Positions 25,285-33,336 of a DNA stretch of 64,000 nt are shown piece by piece. Under the pieces are notes generated by a model. The model was not told the DNA's origin. It searched no databases and saw only the letters and a list, made by a program, of their open reading frames with translations. The stretch is from Ruminococcus sp. GTDB lineage: Bacteria; Bacillota; Clostridia; Oscillospirales; Ruminococcaceae. The stretch covers positions 22,648-86,647 of the forward strand of contig SVNP01000007.1 in NCBI GenBank assembly GCA_015066805.1, given 5' to 3'. The translations under genes were made by a program, and so were the position numbers. Position 1 is the first letter of the stretch. Every line of letters begins with the position of its first letter.

Positions 25285-25854
25285 GCACCCTTGGGGGATA
25301 AGAATCTGATGCAGCCCCTCTTAATTGCGCTATTCCAAGTGAAGCGGTGGGGGGATTTTTTTGGATTTACAAGTAACCTCTATGGGTGTAAATCAGAGAG
25401 GATGAGGATAAGGAAGGGGATCGGAAGGGGGAAACTCAAGGAGAAGGGGAGATAAGCAAAACCCGCAGACGAAGTCGGAGGGAATTTGCGCCCTTCCCTT
25501 CGCCTTGTGGTTCCCCCTTGCACTTACGGCTCAACCGTAAAAGTATGGATTGGCTGTAAATGATGGGTTGACTGCAAAAAACATAGGTTGACTGCAAAAC
25601 CGTGACTTGCTATCAATTTCATAGGTAACGCAAGAAAGGGGGGAACCCGACAGGAGAGGGGGGATGTTCGAGCTTCGCTCTCCAATTCCCCCCTCTCCTT
25701 ACAAGGCTTCACGCCAAATGCTCCGCATTATGGCATCAAGTTTCTGACGAAACTTGCCCCCTTAGACCCCCCTCCGCTCACCTCTCCCCTCTTAATTGCG
25801 CTAATCGGCTTACAATCGCCATATCTCAACGCTCATAAGCCGTCAGGAAATTCT

Positions 25855-25919
25855 AAGGATGCCAAGGGTGCCAAGAGTGCCACTTTTTCTCCCTATGAAA
25901 AGTGGCACCCTTGGCATTG
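25855..25919 (-). repeat. Right arm of the 65-bp inverted repeat pair
   Basis: Near-identical reverse complement of 25220-25284, again containing the GTGCCACTTTT / AAAAGTGGCAC hairpin. It ends 25 bases before the tRNA promoter. Confidence 0.85.
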
Positions 25920-25944
25920 TTAAAACCACTGCCACCACCATGCC

Positions 25945-25973
25945 TTGACATTTTCCCCATCCTGTGCTATAAT
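25945..25973 (+). promoter_or_regulatory. Consensus promoter of tRNA-Ala
   Basis: TTGACA, 17-bp spacer, TATAAT, 13 bases before the mature tRNA 5' end. Confidence 0.9.
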
Positions 25974-25986
25974 ATCCTTGTCATAT

Positions 25987-26062
25987 GGGCCCGTAGCTCA
26001 GCCGGGAGAGCGCTGCGTTCGCAACGCAGAGGCCGAGGGTTCGATCCCCTTCGGGTCCACCA
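25987..26062 (+). tRNA. tRNA-Ala (anticodon CGC)
   Basis: 76 nt with full cloverleaf: acceptor GGGCCCG with CGGGTCC, D-arm GCTC/GAGC, anticodon stem CTGCG/CGCAG with loop TTCGCAA, T-arm GAGGG/CCCTT with TTCGATC, and an encoded CCA. The anticodon CGC reads GCG. The G3-U70 wobble pair, the alanine identity element, is present. Confidence 0.97.
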
Positions 26063-26080
26063 GCAGGCAGGTCCTGCATA

Positions 26081-26116
26081 AAAACGGGTACCATTTGATT
26101 GTGGCACCCGTTTTTT
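26081..26116 (+). terminator. Intrinsic terminator after tRNA-Ala
   Basis: AAACGGGT-CCA pairs with TGG-ACCCGTTT, followed by a T6 run, 19 bases after the tRNA. Confidence 0.9.
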
Positions 26117-26128
26117 CAAATCTGAATT

Positions 26129-26167
26129 GCCGTGCCGTAACGCCGTAATGCCGTAATGCCGTAATGA
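26129..26167 (+). repeat. Short tandem repeat
   Basis: Three to four copies of an 8-9-base GCCGTAATG-like unit lie just before the zinc-ribbon membrane protein gene. Confidence 0.7.
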
Positions 26168-26182
26168 TTTCGGGAGATGTTC

Positions 26183-26863
26183 ATGAGAAAGTACAAGTAC
26201 AGATATGAAGCCGTATCGGAAATAATCGTCAAATGCGTCGTTATGGTGATAGTCGGCGCTGGGATGATGGGAGCTGCAGCAGTTGGATGTTTTTTGAACC
26301 ATTCGTTTATTCCGGGTGCTGTGTTTATGCTGATATGCCTCGTTTTGTGGTGCGCCGGTGTCATCGCTGCAACTGTGCGGGATGTAAAATATACCCTGAA
26401 GCGTCAACGGCAGCGGCAGGCACAGAAAAACGCAGGAATCACCCCTCAGCGCAGAACCGATTACTTTGATGGAAGCGGTCAGATCCGCCGGATCAGACCG
26501 CGGAAGCGCGTGCTCAGCAAGGAGGCTCTGAAATCCCACATCAAAGTGGCAGTCATTATAACCGGTATCAGCAGTCTTTTCATGGTACCTGCCATCATCA
26601 CCGGACGCAGTGTAATTCCTCGGGTTTTCGCCATTGCGTGGATGGTTGCGTTAGGTATCGCTATTGCAAGAGATATCATAAGGCTGCGGATATATGATCG
26701 GTATGAGCTGCATGATGTGGATGACTACGAACTGTATGATGACACAGAATCACACCTGACCAACGATGAACAGCAGGTGGGCAGAACGACCTGCCCCTAT
26801 TGCGGCAAGGAAGTGCTGTCTACCTATCTGTTTTGTGATGGCTGCGATAAAGAATTGCCCTGA
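26183..26863 (+). CDS. Membrane protein with C-terminal zinc ribbon
   Basis: 226 residues. Two membrane-helix pairs (about 13-35 with 42-62, and 118-138 with 143-163) flank a basic cytosolic loop. A C-terminal zinc ribbon (C-x2-C ... C-x2-C, 'CPYCGKEVLS' and 'FCDGCDKELP', about 200-226) follows an acidic stretch. The ATG at 26183 is chosen because GGGAG ends 6 bases before it and directly abuts the earlier ATG at 26177. Function unknown; proteins of this plan are often called zinc-ribbon membrane proteins. Its terminator at 26880 isolates it from the next operon. Confidence 0.75.
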   Translation: MRKYKYRYEAVSEIIVKCVVMVIVGAGMMGAAAVGCFLNHSFIPGAVFMLICLVLWCAGVIAATVRDVKYTLKRQRQRQAQKNAGITPQRRTDYFDGSGQIRRIRPRKRVLSKEALKSHIKVAVIITGISSLFMVPAIITGRSVIPRVFAIAWMVALGIAIARDIIRLRIYDRYELHDVDDYELYDDTESHLTNDEQQVGRTTCPYCGKEVLSTYLFCDGCDKELP

Positions 26864-26879
26864 ATATGCCGCTGCAATC

Positions 26880-26926
26880 GCCTTGGAAATCCCCTCCGAT
26901 CTGCGGGATCTCCAAGGCTTTTTTTA
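26880..26926 (+). terminator. Intrinsic terminator after the zinc-ribbon gene
   Basis: GCCTTGGA-ATCCC pairs with GGGAT-TCCAAGGC and is followed by a T7 run. Confidence 0.9.
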
Positions 26927-26934
26927 TTTTCCTA

Positions 26935-26963
26935 TTGCGTAACTGCAATTTTTATGATATACT
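26935..26963 (+). promoter_or_regulatory. Promoter of the decarboxylase-darA-holB-ricT operon
   Basis: TTGCGT, 17-bp spacer, TATACT. The start expected near 26970 favours the GTG at 27013 over the GTG at 26980 as the first codon. Confidence 0.6.
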
Positions 26964-27012
26964 GATAGTGTGGGTCATTGTGACCGATCTTACAGAAAGG
27001 ACAGAAGCTGCC

Positions 27013-28416
27013 GTGGTTACTACGCCGATTTATGACTACCTGGTTCAGTATTCCCGCAAGGGTGACCTGCGGATGCATATGCCCGGCCATAAGGGAAAAG
27101 GCCTTGACCATTGGCTGGCGGCAGCCTACCCCTTGGATATTACCGAGATCTGCGGCGCAGACAGCCTGTATGAAGCCGACGGTATCATTGCCGAAAGCGA
27201 ACACAATGCCGCAGAGCTGTTCGGTGCAGGTGCAACCTTGTATTCCGCAGGGGGCTCCACCCTTTGCATTCAGGCAATGCTGATGCAGATGAAACGGGAG
27301 GGCAGAACCATTCTGGCAGGAAGAAATGTCCACCGCAGTATGCTCAATACCTGTATTCTGCTGGATCTGCCTGTGCGCTGGATGTACCCCAGGGATGGCG
27401 CATTGCTTTCCGGAGCAGTCTCGGCACAATCGGTGCAGTTTGCACTGGCAAATTGCCGCACCCCTGCCTGTGTGTATCTTACTACCCCCGATTATCTGGG
27501 TTCTATGGCCGATATTGCCGCCATAGCCGCCATCTGCAAGCGTCATAACGCAAGGCTTGTGGTGGATAATGCCCACGGTGCCCACCTTGCCTTTGTGACC
27601 CCCAGCCTGCACCCTATTGCGCTGGGTGCGGATTTCTGCTGTGACTCCTACCACAAGCTGCTGCCTGCCCTCACCGGTGCCGCTTGTCTGCATTGTAAAG
27701 ACCCTGCCGATGCCCCTGCACTCCGCAGTGCCATGGCTATGTTCGGCTCTACCAGCCCCTCTTATCTGATCATGGCATCTATGGATCTTTGCAACCGGTA
27801 TCTGGACAATCAGGTACGGCATGATCTTGCCACCACCGCACGCCGTCTGGAGCGTATGCGGAATCATCTGCATAAAAAATTCGTGTTCCGTCGGGGTGAC
27901 CCCTTCCATGTGTGTATCTGTGCAGGAGAAAGCGGATATCGGGGTACCATGCTGGCGGCATGGCTTGTGCAGCAGGGTATTATGTATGAATACGCCGATG
28001 CGGATTATGTGGTGCTGCTCTGCTCCCCCAAAACACCGCTGCAGGATATCGAAACACTGGAGCAGGTGCTGGAACGCTGCGATCTGCCCAAAACCGTAAA
28101 TCCCCTGCGGTATGAACCCCCCAAGGCAACCGCCCTTTTTGCCGCCATGACCCCCAAGGAAGCCGCCGCACAGCCTGTGGAGATGGTTCCTGTCAGCGCA
28201 GCCGTGGGAAGGATCTGTGCCATGACACAGCCCCCATGCCCCCCTGCCGTGCCCATTGCCATCTGCGGCGAACAACTGAATGAAGCTGCGGTTTCTCTGC
28301 TGCTGTACTACGGCGTTACGGAAATTGCAGTGGTAAAAGAAAAAAAGCCCCCCTCCGATGATCTTTCGGATCTTCTGGGCACCTACACAACGAAAGGAAC
28401 AGGGATACAATCATGA
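27013..28416 (+). CDS. Orn/Lys/Arg decarboxylase family PLP enzyme (YaaO-like)
   Basis: 467 residues from a GTG start, with AAAGGA 11 bases upstream. This is a fold-type I PLP enzyme related to lysine/ornithine/arginine decarboxylases that make polyamines. Visible motifs are 'MHMPGHKGKG' near residue 20, 'DNAHGAHLAF', and the PLP lysine Lys215 in 'DSYHKLLPALTG'. At this length it belongs to the short YaaO/SpeA-like group that lacks the N-terminal wing domain of E. coli enzymes. Substrate is not predictable by eye. Its stop overlaps the darA start (ATGA); the same neighbourhood (yaaO near darA and holB) occurs in Bacillus. Confidence 0.9.
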   Translation: MVTTPIYDYLVQYSRKGDLRMHMPGHKGKGLDHWLAAAYPLDITEICGADSLYEADGIIAESEHNAAELFGAGATLYSAGGSTLCIQAMLMQMKREGRTILAGRNVHRSMLNTCILLDLPVRWMYPRDGALLSGAVSAQSVQFALANCRTPACVYLTTPDYLGSMADIAAIAAICKRHNARLVVDNAHGAHLAFVTPSLHPIALGADFCCDSYHKLLPALTGAACLHCKDPADAPALRSAMAMFGSTSPSYLIMASMDLCNRYLDNQVRHDLATTARRLERMRNHLHKKFVFRRGDPFHVCICAGESGYRGTMLAAWLVQQGIMYEYADADYVVLLCSPKTPLQDIETLEQVLERCDLPKTVNPLRYEPPKATALFAAMTPKEAAAQPVEMVPVSAAVGRICAMTQPPCPPAVPIAICGEQLNEAAVSLLLYYGVTEIAVVKEKKPPSDDLSDLLGTYTTKGTGIQS

Positions 28417-28742
28417 AGCTGATTTTTGCCATTGTCAACGGTGATGACAGCGCGGCTGTCTCCAAATCGCTCTCCAAGCACGGGTTCCGTGCCACAAAGC
28501 TGGCATCCTCCGGCAGCTTTCTCAGTGCCGGCAACACCACCTTCCTCATCTGCGTGGAAGACCATCAGGTAGATGATGTCATCGGTGTGGTGCAGCGGAA
28601 ATGCCACCACCGCAAGCAGTTTGTGCCCTCTACCCCCACCTATGGCGACAGTGTGGGTGAGGTCAACGCAATGCCTCTGGAGGTCTCCGTGGGCGGTGCC
28701 ACCATTTTTGTAACTGCCATTGAGCGGTTTGAAAAGCTGTGA
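28413..28742 (+). CDS. darA: Cyclic-di-AMP receptor, PII-like (DarA/PstA/YaaQ)
   Basis: 109 residues, matching the PII-like c-di-AMP binding proteins of Firmicutes. The N-terminal 'MKLIFAIVNGDDSAAVSKSL' and the 'GFRATKLASSGSFLSAGNTTF' ligand loop are characteristic, and the chain ends with 'VGGATIFVTAIERFEKL'. It overlaps the decarboxylase stop by 4 bp, and its own stop overlaps the GTG of holB. Its cellular output is still poorly known in the family. Confidence 0.93.
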   Translation: MKLIFAIVNGDDSAAVSKSLSKHGFRATKLASSGSFLSAGNTTFLICVEDHQVDDVIGVVQRKCHHRKQFVPSTPTYGDSVGEVNAMPLEVSVGGATIFVTAIERFEKL

Positions 28743-29731
28743 GCAGACCCACCACTGCCGCCCCCTATCTTGCAGGCAATGAAACCCTGCTGCAGGATCT
28801 GCGGCATATGCGAAAACAAAACCGCCTGCCCCATGCCCTGCTGCTTCACGGAGAACCGGGCTGCGGCAAAAAAACCATGGCTCTGTGGTTTGCCATGCTG
28901 ACATTATGTGAAGATGCCCACCACGCACCCTGCGGACAATGCCGCACCTGTCGGCTCATTGCAGAGGGAAACCACCCCGATGTCATGTTCGCAGAGCATT
29001 CCGGCAAGCGGATGGGCTTTTCTGTGGAAACCGTGCGGAATATCCGCAAGGAAGCTGCTGTTTTGCCCAATAACGGCGAAAAACGGCTGTTTCTGTTCTG
29101 CGATGCCGACGGCATGAGTGTACAGGCGCAAAACGCTCTCCTCAAATCCGTGGAAGAGCCGCCCCCCCATGCCTGCTTTGTGTTTACAGCACGCACAGCC
29201 CATGTGCTGCTGCCCACGCTGCTTTCCCGTATGACCGCAAAGGCGGTGTTCCCCGTTACCAAGGGACAGTGTACCGAGGCTCTTTTGCGCCGTGGCTTTG
29301 ATGAAGCCTTGGCACAGCAGGCTGTCAGCCGCTATGAGGGCAACATCGGTAAGTGCATTGCTTTTCTGGAGGATGAAACCATCCGCAAGGCAACGGAGCT
29401 TGCCGCAGAATGCACTCATGCGCTGGCTGCAAGAGATGAATACCGTATGCTCTGCTGCCTCACCGCCGCCGCTGCCGACCGTGACAGCTACCGACAGGTT
29501 CTGCAGCTTCTGGACAGCCAGATACGGGATGCGGCCATTATGACGCTGGAGGGCAGTTTTGATCGGCTGGGCTGTGACCGTGAGGGTGCTGCTGCTCTGG
29601 CCGCCGAAATGACCCCCGCACGCACGGCAAAAATGCACGGTGCCATTCTGGAGGCTTTGGCGGATTTGGATGGAAACGTAGGCACGGTGCTTTCCGCCAC
29701 TGCATTGTGTGCGGCCCTTGCAAGATGTTAA
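28739..29731 (+). CDS. holB: DNA polymerase III delta' subunit
   Basis: 330 residues from a GTG that overlaps the darA stop (TGTGA). It is the AAA+ clamp-loader subunit delta'. Present are Walker A 'GEPGCGKKT' (38-46), the zinc cysteines Cys65, Cys68 and Cys71 (CGQCRTC), and 'SVQAQNALLKSVEEPPPHACFVF', with the SRC-like segment present as 'LLSRM'. In the standard Firmicute order (tmk-darA-holB-ricT) tmk comes first; here the decarboxylase takes that place. Confidence 0.92.
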   Translation: MSRPTTAAPYLAGNETLLQDLRHMRKQNRLPHALLLHGEPGCGKKTMALWFAMLTLCEDAHHAPCGQCRTCRLIAEGNHPDVMFAEHSGKRMGFSVETVRNIRKEAAVLPNNGEKRLFLFCDADGMSVQAQNALLKSVEEPPPHACFVFTARTAHVLLPTLLSRMTAKAVFPVTKGQCTEALLRRGFDEALAQQAVSRYEGNIGKCIAFLEDETIRKATELAAECTHALAARDEYRMLCCLTAAAADRDSYRQVLQLLDSQIRDAAIMTLEGSFDRLGCDREGAAALAAEMTPARTAKMHGAILEALADLDGNVGTVLSATALCAALARC

Positions 29732-29779
29732 ACCCCACGCATACGCATCTGCGTGAATATATAGATATTGGATGGTACT

Positions 29780-30961
29780 ATGATGACTGATATTATCGGT
29801 GTGAAATTCAAAACAAACGGTAAGGTGTATTCCTTTGCCCCGGGTGAGTTTTCTCCCCCCGAGGGCAGCTATGTGGTGGTGGATACCGCCCGTGGACCGG
29901 AATGCGGCATTGTGGCAAGCCGCCGCCATGCGGTGCCCGATGACAGCCTGACCTCTCCCTTAAAGCCCATTCTGCGGCTGGCAACTCCGGAGGATCTGGA
30001 AGCACTGGAGCGCAATAAGCAATATATGGCAGATGCCATGCGGGTGTGCGAGGAACGCATCGCCGCCCGAAAGCTGCCTATGCGTCTGGTGGATGTGGAG
30101 TGCGGCTTTGACAGCAATAAGCTGATCTTCTACTTTACCGCAGAATCCCGCGTGGATTTCCGTGATCTGGTCAAGGATCTGGCTGCGGCGTTCCATGTAC
30201 GCATCGAGCTGCGGCAGATCGGTGACAGAGATGAAGCCAAGCTGCTGGGGGGCTTAGGCATCTGCGGCAGAGAGTTCTGCTGCAAGGGCTATTTGTCCGA
30301 TTTCCAGCCTGTGACCATCAAAATGGCAAAGGAACAGGGTCTGGCACTGAATCCCGCAAAAATTTCCGGTACCTGCGGCAGACTGATGTGCTGCCTGCGC
30401 TACGAAAGCCCCGTGTATGAGGAGCTGATCAAGCTGATCCCCAAGGCAGGCTCTACGGTGCTTCTGCCCGGGGAACCCCCTGTCCGTGCCTATGTGCTGG
30501 AAGCCAATCTGGTCAGCGGCAAGCTGCGGGTCAAGCCGGAAAACTCCGAGCTGCCCATTACGGTGGATCATACCGAGGTGGAACGCCTGCAGGATATGAG
30601 CCGCCGCATGACCAAGGACGATCTGCGGGATAAGCGGGATGCCGCAAAAAATACTGCGCCCGCCCCTGCACCTGCACCCAAACAGCAGCCCCCCAAGGCA
30701 GAGCAGAAGCCTGCCGTGCTGCACCCCGAATTCGGTGAAAAACAGCACAATGCCCCTGCTGCCGAAGAACCCGGACAGAATCAGGAGCAGGGCAGCCGCC
30801 CCCAGAAGAAAAACCATAACCGTGGTGCAAACGGCAGCCGGCCCCGCCCCGGGCAGAATCACGGCAATGCTCCCAAAAACGGTGAGCAGAAGCCCAGAAA
30901 CCCCCGCTTCCGCCGCCCCAGAGCCCCCAAGGGTGATGGGCCTGCCGGCACTGAAGAATAA
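29780..30961 (+). CDS. ricT: RicT (YaaT), PSP1-domain iron-sulfur regulator
   Basis: 393 residues. The PSP1 domain (about 1-270) has the paired motifs 'GGLGICGREFCC' and 'GTCGRLMCCLRYE', whose cysteines bind an Fe-S cluster in the Bacillus RicAFT complex that works with RNase Y in mRNA processing. After residue 280 the tail is Pro/Ala/Gln then Arg/Asn/Gly-rich and disordered, ending 'RFRRPRAPKGDG', likely RNA-binding (inference). Start codons ATG 29780 or 29783 are both possible; a TTG at 29768 is less likely. RicA and RicF are not in the window. Confidence 0.92.
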   Translation: MMTDIIGVKFKTNGKVYSFAPGEFSPPEGSYVVVDTARGPECGIVASRRHAVPDDSLTSPLKPILRLATPEDLEALERNKQYMADAMRVCEERIAARKLPMRLVDVECGFDSNKLIFYFTAESRVDFRDLVKDLAAAFHVRIELRQIGDRDEAKLLGGLGICGREFCCKGYLSDFQPVTIKMAKEQGLALNPAKISGTCGRLMCCLRYESPVYEELIKLIPKAGSTVLLPGEPPVRAYVLEANLVSGKLRVKPENSELPITVDHTEVERLQDMSRRMTKDDLRDKRDAAKNTAPAPAPAPKQQPPKAEQKPAVLHPEFGEKQHNAPAAEEPGQNQEQGSRPQKKNHNRGANGSRPRPGQNHGNAPKNGEQKPRNPRFRRPRAPKGDGPAGTEE

Positions 30962-30967
30962 CAAAAT

Positions 30968-31006
30968 GCGGCCTTTGATGAGAACCATCAAGGGTCGCTT
31001 TCTTTT
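30968..31006 (+). terminator. Intrinsic terminator of the darA-holB-ricT operon
   Basis: A 12-position stem with two G-T pairs (GCGGCCTTTGAT with ATCAAGGGTCGC), then TTTCTTTT. Confidence 0.85.
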
Positions 31007-31108
31007 CCGGAAAATAGATTGTGAGAAAAAATTTTTTCTCCCTGCACGAAAAACCCCCTTCTGAATCGTGTTATCAGTGAAGGAGTTCTGAGAAAGGAGA
31101 AGCATCCC

Positions 31109-31603
31109 ATGAAAACGCAGAACCATGCCGGCTATGATGCGTTTGAATCTTTGGTCACCGCACACTATGATATGCTGCTGCGCCTTGCTCTGCATCACAC
31201 GGAAAACCGTGCGGAAGCCGAGGACATTGTGCAGGATGTTTTTCTTGCTCTCCTGCAAAAGCCCAAGCTCTTTCGGGATGAGGAACACGCAAAAGCATTT
31301 CTGCTGCGGACCGTCATCAACCGCTGCAAGGATTATCACAAATCCAAGCGGCACACCCACAGCGTGGCACTTTCAGCGGCAGAAGCCTTTCCCGCACCGG
31401 TGCAGGCCGCTTTTACGCCCATTGTACAAGCCATGGAAATGCTGCGCCCCGAATACCGCAATGTGCTGTATCTCCACTTCTACGAGCAGTATTCCATCAG
31501 GGAGATCGCACAGCTCCTTGGCAAAAGCCCCAATACCGTCAGCTCATGGCTGACACGGGCAAAATCTCATCTCAGGGAGGTTATGGACCATGACCCTACA
31601 TGA
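31109..31603 (+). CDS. ECF-type RNA polymerase sigma factor
   Basis: 164 residues. Region 2 (about 10-75) contains 'AEAEDIVQDVFLALLQ', and region 4 (about 105-160) has 'YRNVLYLHFYEQYSIREIAQLLGKSPNTVSSWLTRAKSHLRE', split here only for reading. Such factors direct polymerase to stress or envelope promoters. It overlaps the downstream membrane regulator by 14 bp, the usual sigma/anti-sigma arrangement. GAGAAAGGAG precedes the ATG. Autoregulation is likely from family precedent, but I cannot confirm an ECF promoter. Confidence 0.93.
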   Translation: MKTQNHAGYDAFESLVTAHYDMLLRLALHHTENRAEAEDIVQDVFLALLQKPKLFRDEEHAKAFLLRTVINRCKDYHKSKRHTHSVALSAAEAFPAPVQAAFTPIVQAMEMLRPEYRNVLYLHFYEQYSIREIAQLLGKSPNTVSSWLTRAKSHLREVMDHDPT

Positions 31604-32630
31604 ATACCGATCCGCACTGGATCAGATCACCACATCAGAGGAGGAAAAAGCCATGAAAGCAAAGCAGATGTATGCAAAATCCGAAGAAGCTGTGGGTACA
31701 CCCATGGTAAAACGGCGCAAAACCGCATGGATCGCAGCCGCTGCGGCTGTTGCCGTACTGGCAGGCACCACCCTTTCCGTAGGAGCAGCGGTGAAGTGGG
31801 ATTACCGTTCCCTGTTTGACAAGTATTTCTCCGAGCAGACACCCGAAACCCAGCCTGTCACATATGTGGATCTTACCGGTATGGGGCTGGATCTCAACGA
31901 ATCCGTTGACTTTGACGGCTTTACGCTGCATATGAAGTCTGTTGTGGCAGACAGCACTGCCCTGTATGCCATGTACGATATCACCCTGCATGATGTTACA
32001 GCCTTTGGGGGCGAGATCTACGACATCGCTCCGGTTTTTGTGGTGAATGCCCAAACCGCCGACGGCAAGTGCATCATGAATAGCACAGGCACCCCCGCAC
32101 AGAAAATCACAGATGACACATATCGTTTGGTGAACGGTTATACACTTTCCTATCCGAAGAAAGACTCTTTGAAGGATGCAAGCATCACCATCGGTCTGTA
32201 TGGTGTAACTGTCATTTCCGACACGACAACGACGCTGAAGGCAGATTATACACGGCAACTGGACAATGCATTTATCTCCGACAGCATGACCATCACCAAA
32301 GCAGTTGATTTTGCGATTCCCCACTACGAGCCCTACCGTGCTTCTTCTGTCAGCATTTCTCCCTTTGCCCTGCACCTGACAGCGGATCCAATCAAAGACG
32401 ATTTCATGCCGAACAAGGAAGCCCTCCACGCAGGTGACTGGGTCATCAAGGCCATTTACAACGACGGCACAGAGCAGCTTCTGTCAGGCGATATCATCAA
32501 TAACTTAAAAAAAGATGCCATAACCGGCGAATCCTTAGGTGCCGATTTTAACATCTTCCTGGACTACCCTGTTAATACAGGCGAGATCACAGCTATCTCC
32601 ATTGACGGTATCATCCTACCGCTTGCATAA
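31590..32630 (+). CDS. DUF4179-family membrane protein, probable anti-sigma factor
   Basis: 346 residues. The N-terminal 48 residues are charged and cytosolic, one membrane helix spans about 48-69 ('TAWIAAAAAVAVLAGTTLSV'), and a roughly 270-residue extracytoplasmic beta-rich domain follows ('LNESVDFDGFTLHMKSVVAD' is typical of DUF4179). The overlap with the ECF sigma gene and the single-pass topology suggest it holds the sigma factor inactive until an envelope signal is sensed. No zinc-binding anti-sigma HxxxCxxC motif is present, so the inhibitory region is not the classical type. Confidence 0.82.
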   Translation: MTLHEYRSALDQITTSEEEKAMKAKQMYAKSEEAVGTPMVKRRKTAWIAAAAAVAVLAGTTLSVGAAVKWDYRSLFDKYFSEQTPETQPVTYVDLTGMGLDLNESVDFDGFTLHMKSVVADSTALYAMYDITLHDVTAFGGEIYDIAPVFVVNAQTADGKCIMNSTGTPAQKITDDTYRLVNGYTLSYPKKDSLKDASITIGLYGVTVISDTTTTLKADYTRQLDNAFISDSMTITKAVDFAIPHYEPYRASSVSISPFALHLTADPIKDDFMPNKEALHAGDWVIKAIYNDGTEQLLSGDIINNLKKDAITGESLGADFNIFLDYPVNTGEITAISIDGIILPLA

Positions 32631-32638
32631 TGCAAATC

Positions 32639-32683
32639 AACCGCCGCATCCGATCGTTCCTCGGGTGCGGCGGTTGGTTTTTC
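32639..32683 (+). terminator. Strong intrinsic terminator between convergent genes
   Basis: AACCGCCGCA-CCGA pairs with TCGG-TGCGGCGGTT and is followed on the plus strand by GGTTTTTC. It may also slow transcripts coming out of cysE on the other strand. Confidence 0.88.
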
Positions 32684-33307
32684 TCATGAATTCTGCTTTT
32701 TCTCCAATGCACGGATGCGCTTGGAAAGCTTATGCAGCTCCTGTGCCACAGGGTCGGGAATATGGATCTGGTCCAGATCGGGCACCCGCACACCGTTCAT
32801 TTTCACCACTCTTGCAGGCACGCCCACGGCCGTTGCATTGGGTGGGATCTCCGTCAGCACCACCGCACCTGCGGCGATTTTTGCGTTATCTCCCACACGG
32901 AACGGCCCCAGCACCTTGGCACCTGCACCTACGGTCACATTGTTGCCCAGTGTGGGATGCCGCTTGCCGCGGTCTTTACCGGTACCGCCTAAGGTCACGC
33001 CCTGGTACAGGGTACAGTTATCACCAATCACAGTGGTTTCACCGATGACCACACCCATACCGTGGTCAATAAACAAGCCCTTGCCGATCTTTGCACCGGG
33101 GTGGATCTCAATACCCGTAAACAGACGTGCAGTCTGTGAAACGATACGAGCCATGGTGGGCATTCCCTTTTTCAGCAGAGAATGGGCAAACCGATATGCA
33201 ATTACTGCGTGAAGTCCCGAATAGGTCAGCAGGATCTCCACGGAGCTGCGTGCCGCAGGGTCACGGTCACGGATCAGTGCAATTTCATCACGAAGCTGCT
33301 GCAGCAT
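32684..33307 (-). CDS. cysE: Serine O-acetyltransferase
   Basis: CysE makes O-acetylserine from serine and acetyl-CoA, the first step of cysteine synthesis. 207 residues: an N-terminal helical domain, then the left-handed beta-helix with hexapeptide repeats ('IEIHPGAKIGKGLFIDHGMGVVIG'-type, residues 65-150) including the catalytic 'DHGMGVVIGET'. The short EpsC-like form is usual in Firmicutes. Last gene of the 44106-32684 run, 29 bp after pgsA. No T-box or other leader is seen directly upstream. Confidence 0.95.
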   Translation of the reverse strand: MLQQLRDEIALIRDRDPAARSSVEILLTYSGLHAVIAYRFAHSLLKKGMPTMARIVSQTARLFTGIEIHPGAKIGKGLFIDHGMGVVIGETTVIGDNCTLYQGVTLGGTGKDRGKRHPTLGNNVTVGAGAKVLGPFRVGDNAKIAAGAVVLTEIPPNATAVGVPARVVKMNGVRVPDLDQIHIPDPVAQELHKLSKRIRALEKKQNS

Positions 33308-33336
33308 AAAAAGCCTCCTTGCAAATGGATGTGAAA

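Larger units (their letters stand above)
25178..25944. other. Gene-free region framed by inverted repeats
   Basis: I find no coding sequence with a ribosome site and protein-like composition here. Contents: a 65-bp inverted repeat pair (25220-25284 and 25855-25919); an 18-bp perfect direct repeat CCCCTCTTAATTGCGCTA (25315-25332 and 25786-25803); three short repeats of the type GGTTGACTGCAAAA between 25550 and 25600; and a hairpin with arms GGAGAGGGGGG and CCCCCCTCTCC at about 25652-25697. Base composition is strand-asymmetric and G/C-run rich, unlike neighbouring genes. It may be a decayed or non-autonomous mobile element. Confidence 0.6.

Noticed and set aside
25121..25455. Short plus-strand open frames in the inverted-repeat island
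   Set aside because: They translate the repeats into Trp/His/Pro-rich low-complexity peptides with no start signals.
31041..31075. ECF-type promoter (GAAAAAC ... CGTGTT) before the sigma factor gene
   Set aside because: The spacing of about 12 bases between the elements is shorter than in known ECF promoters, so I do not call it.
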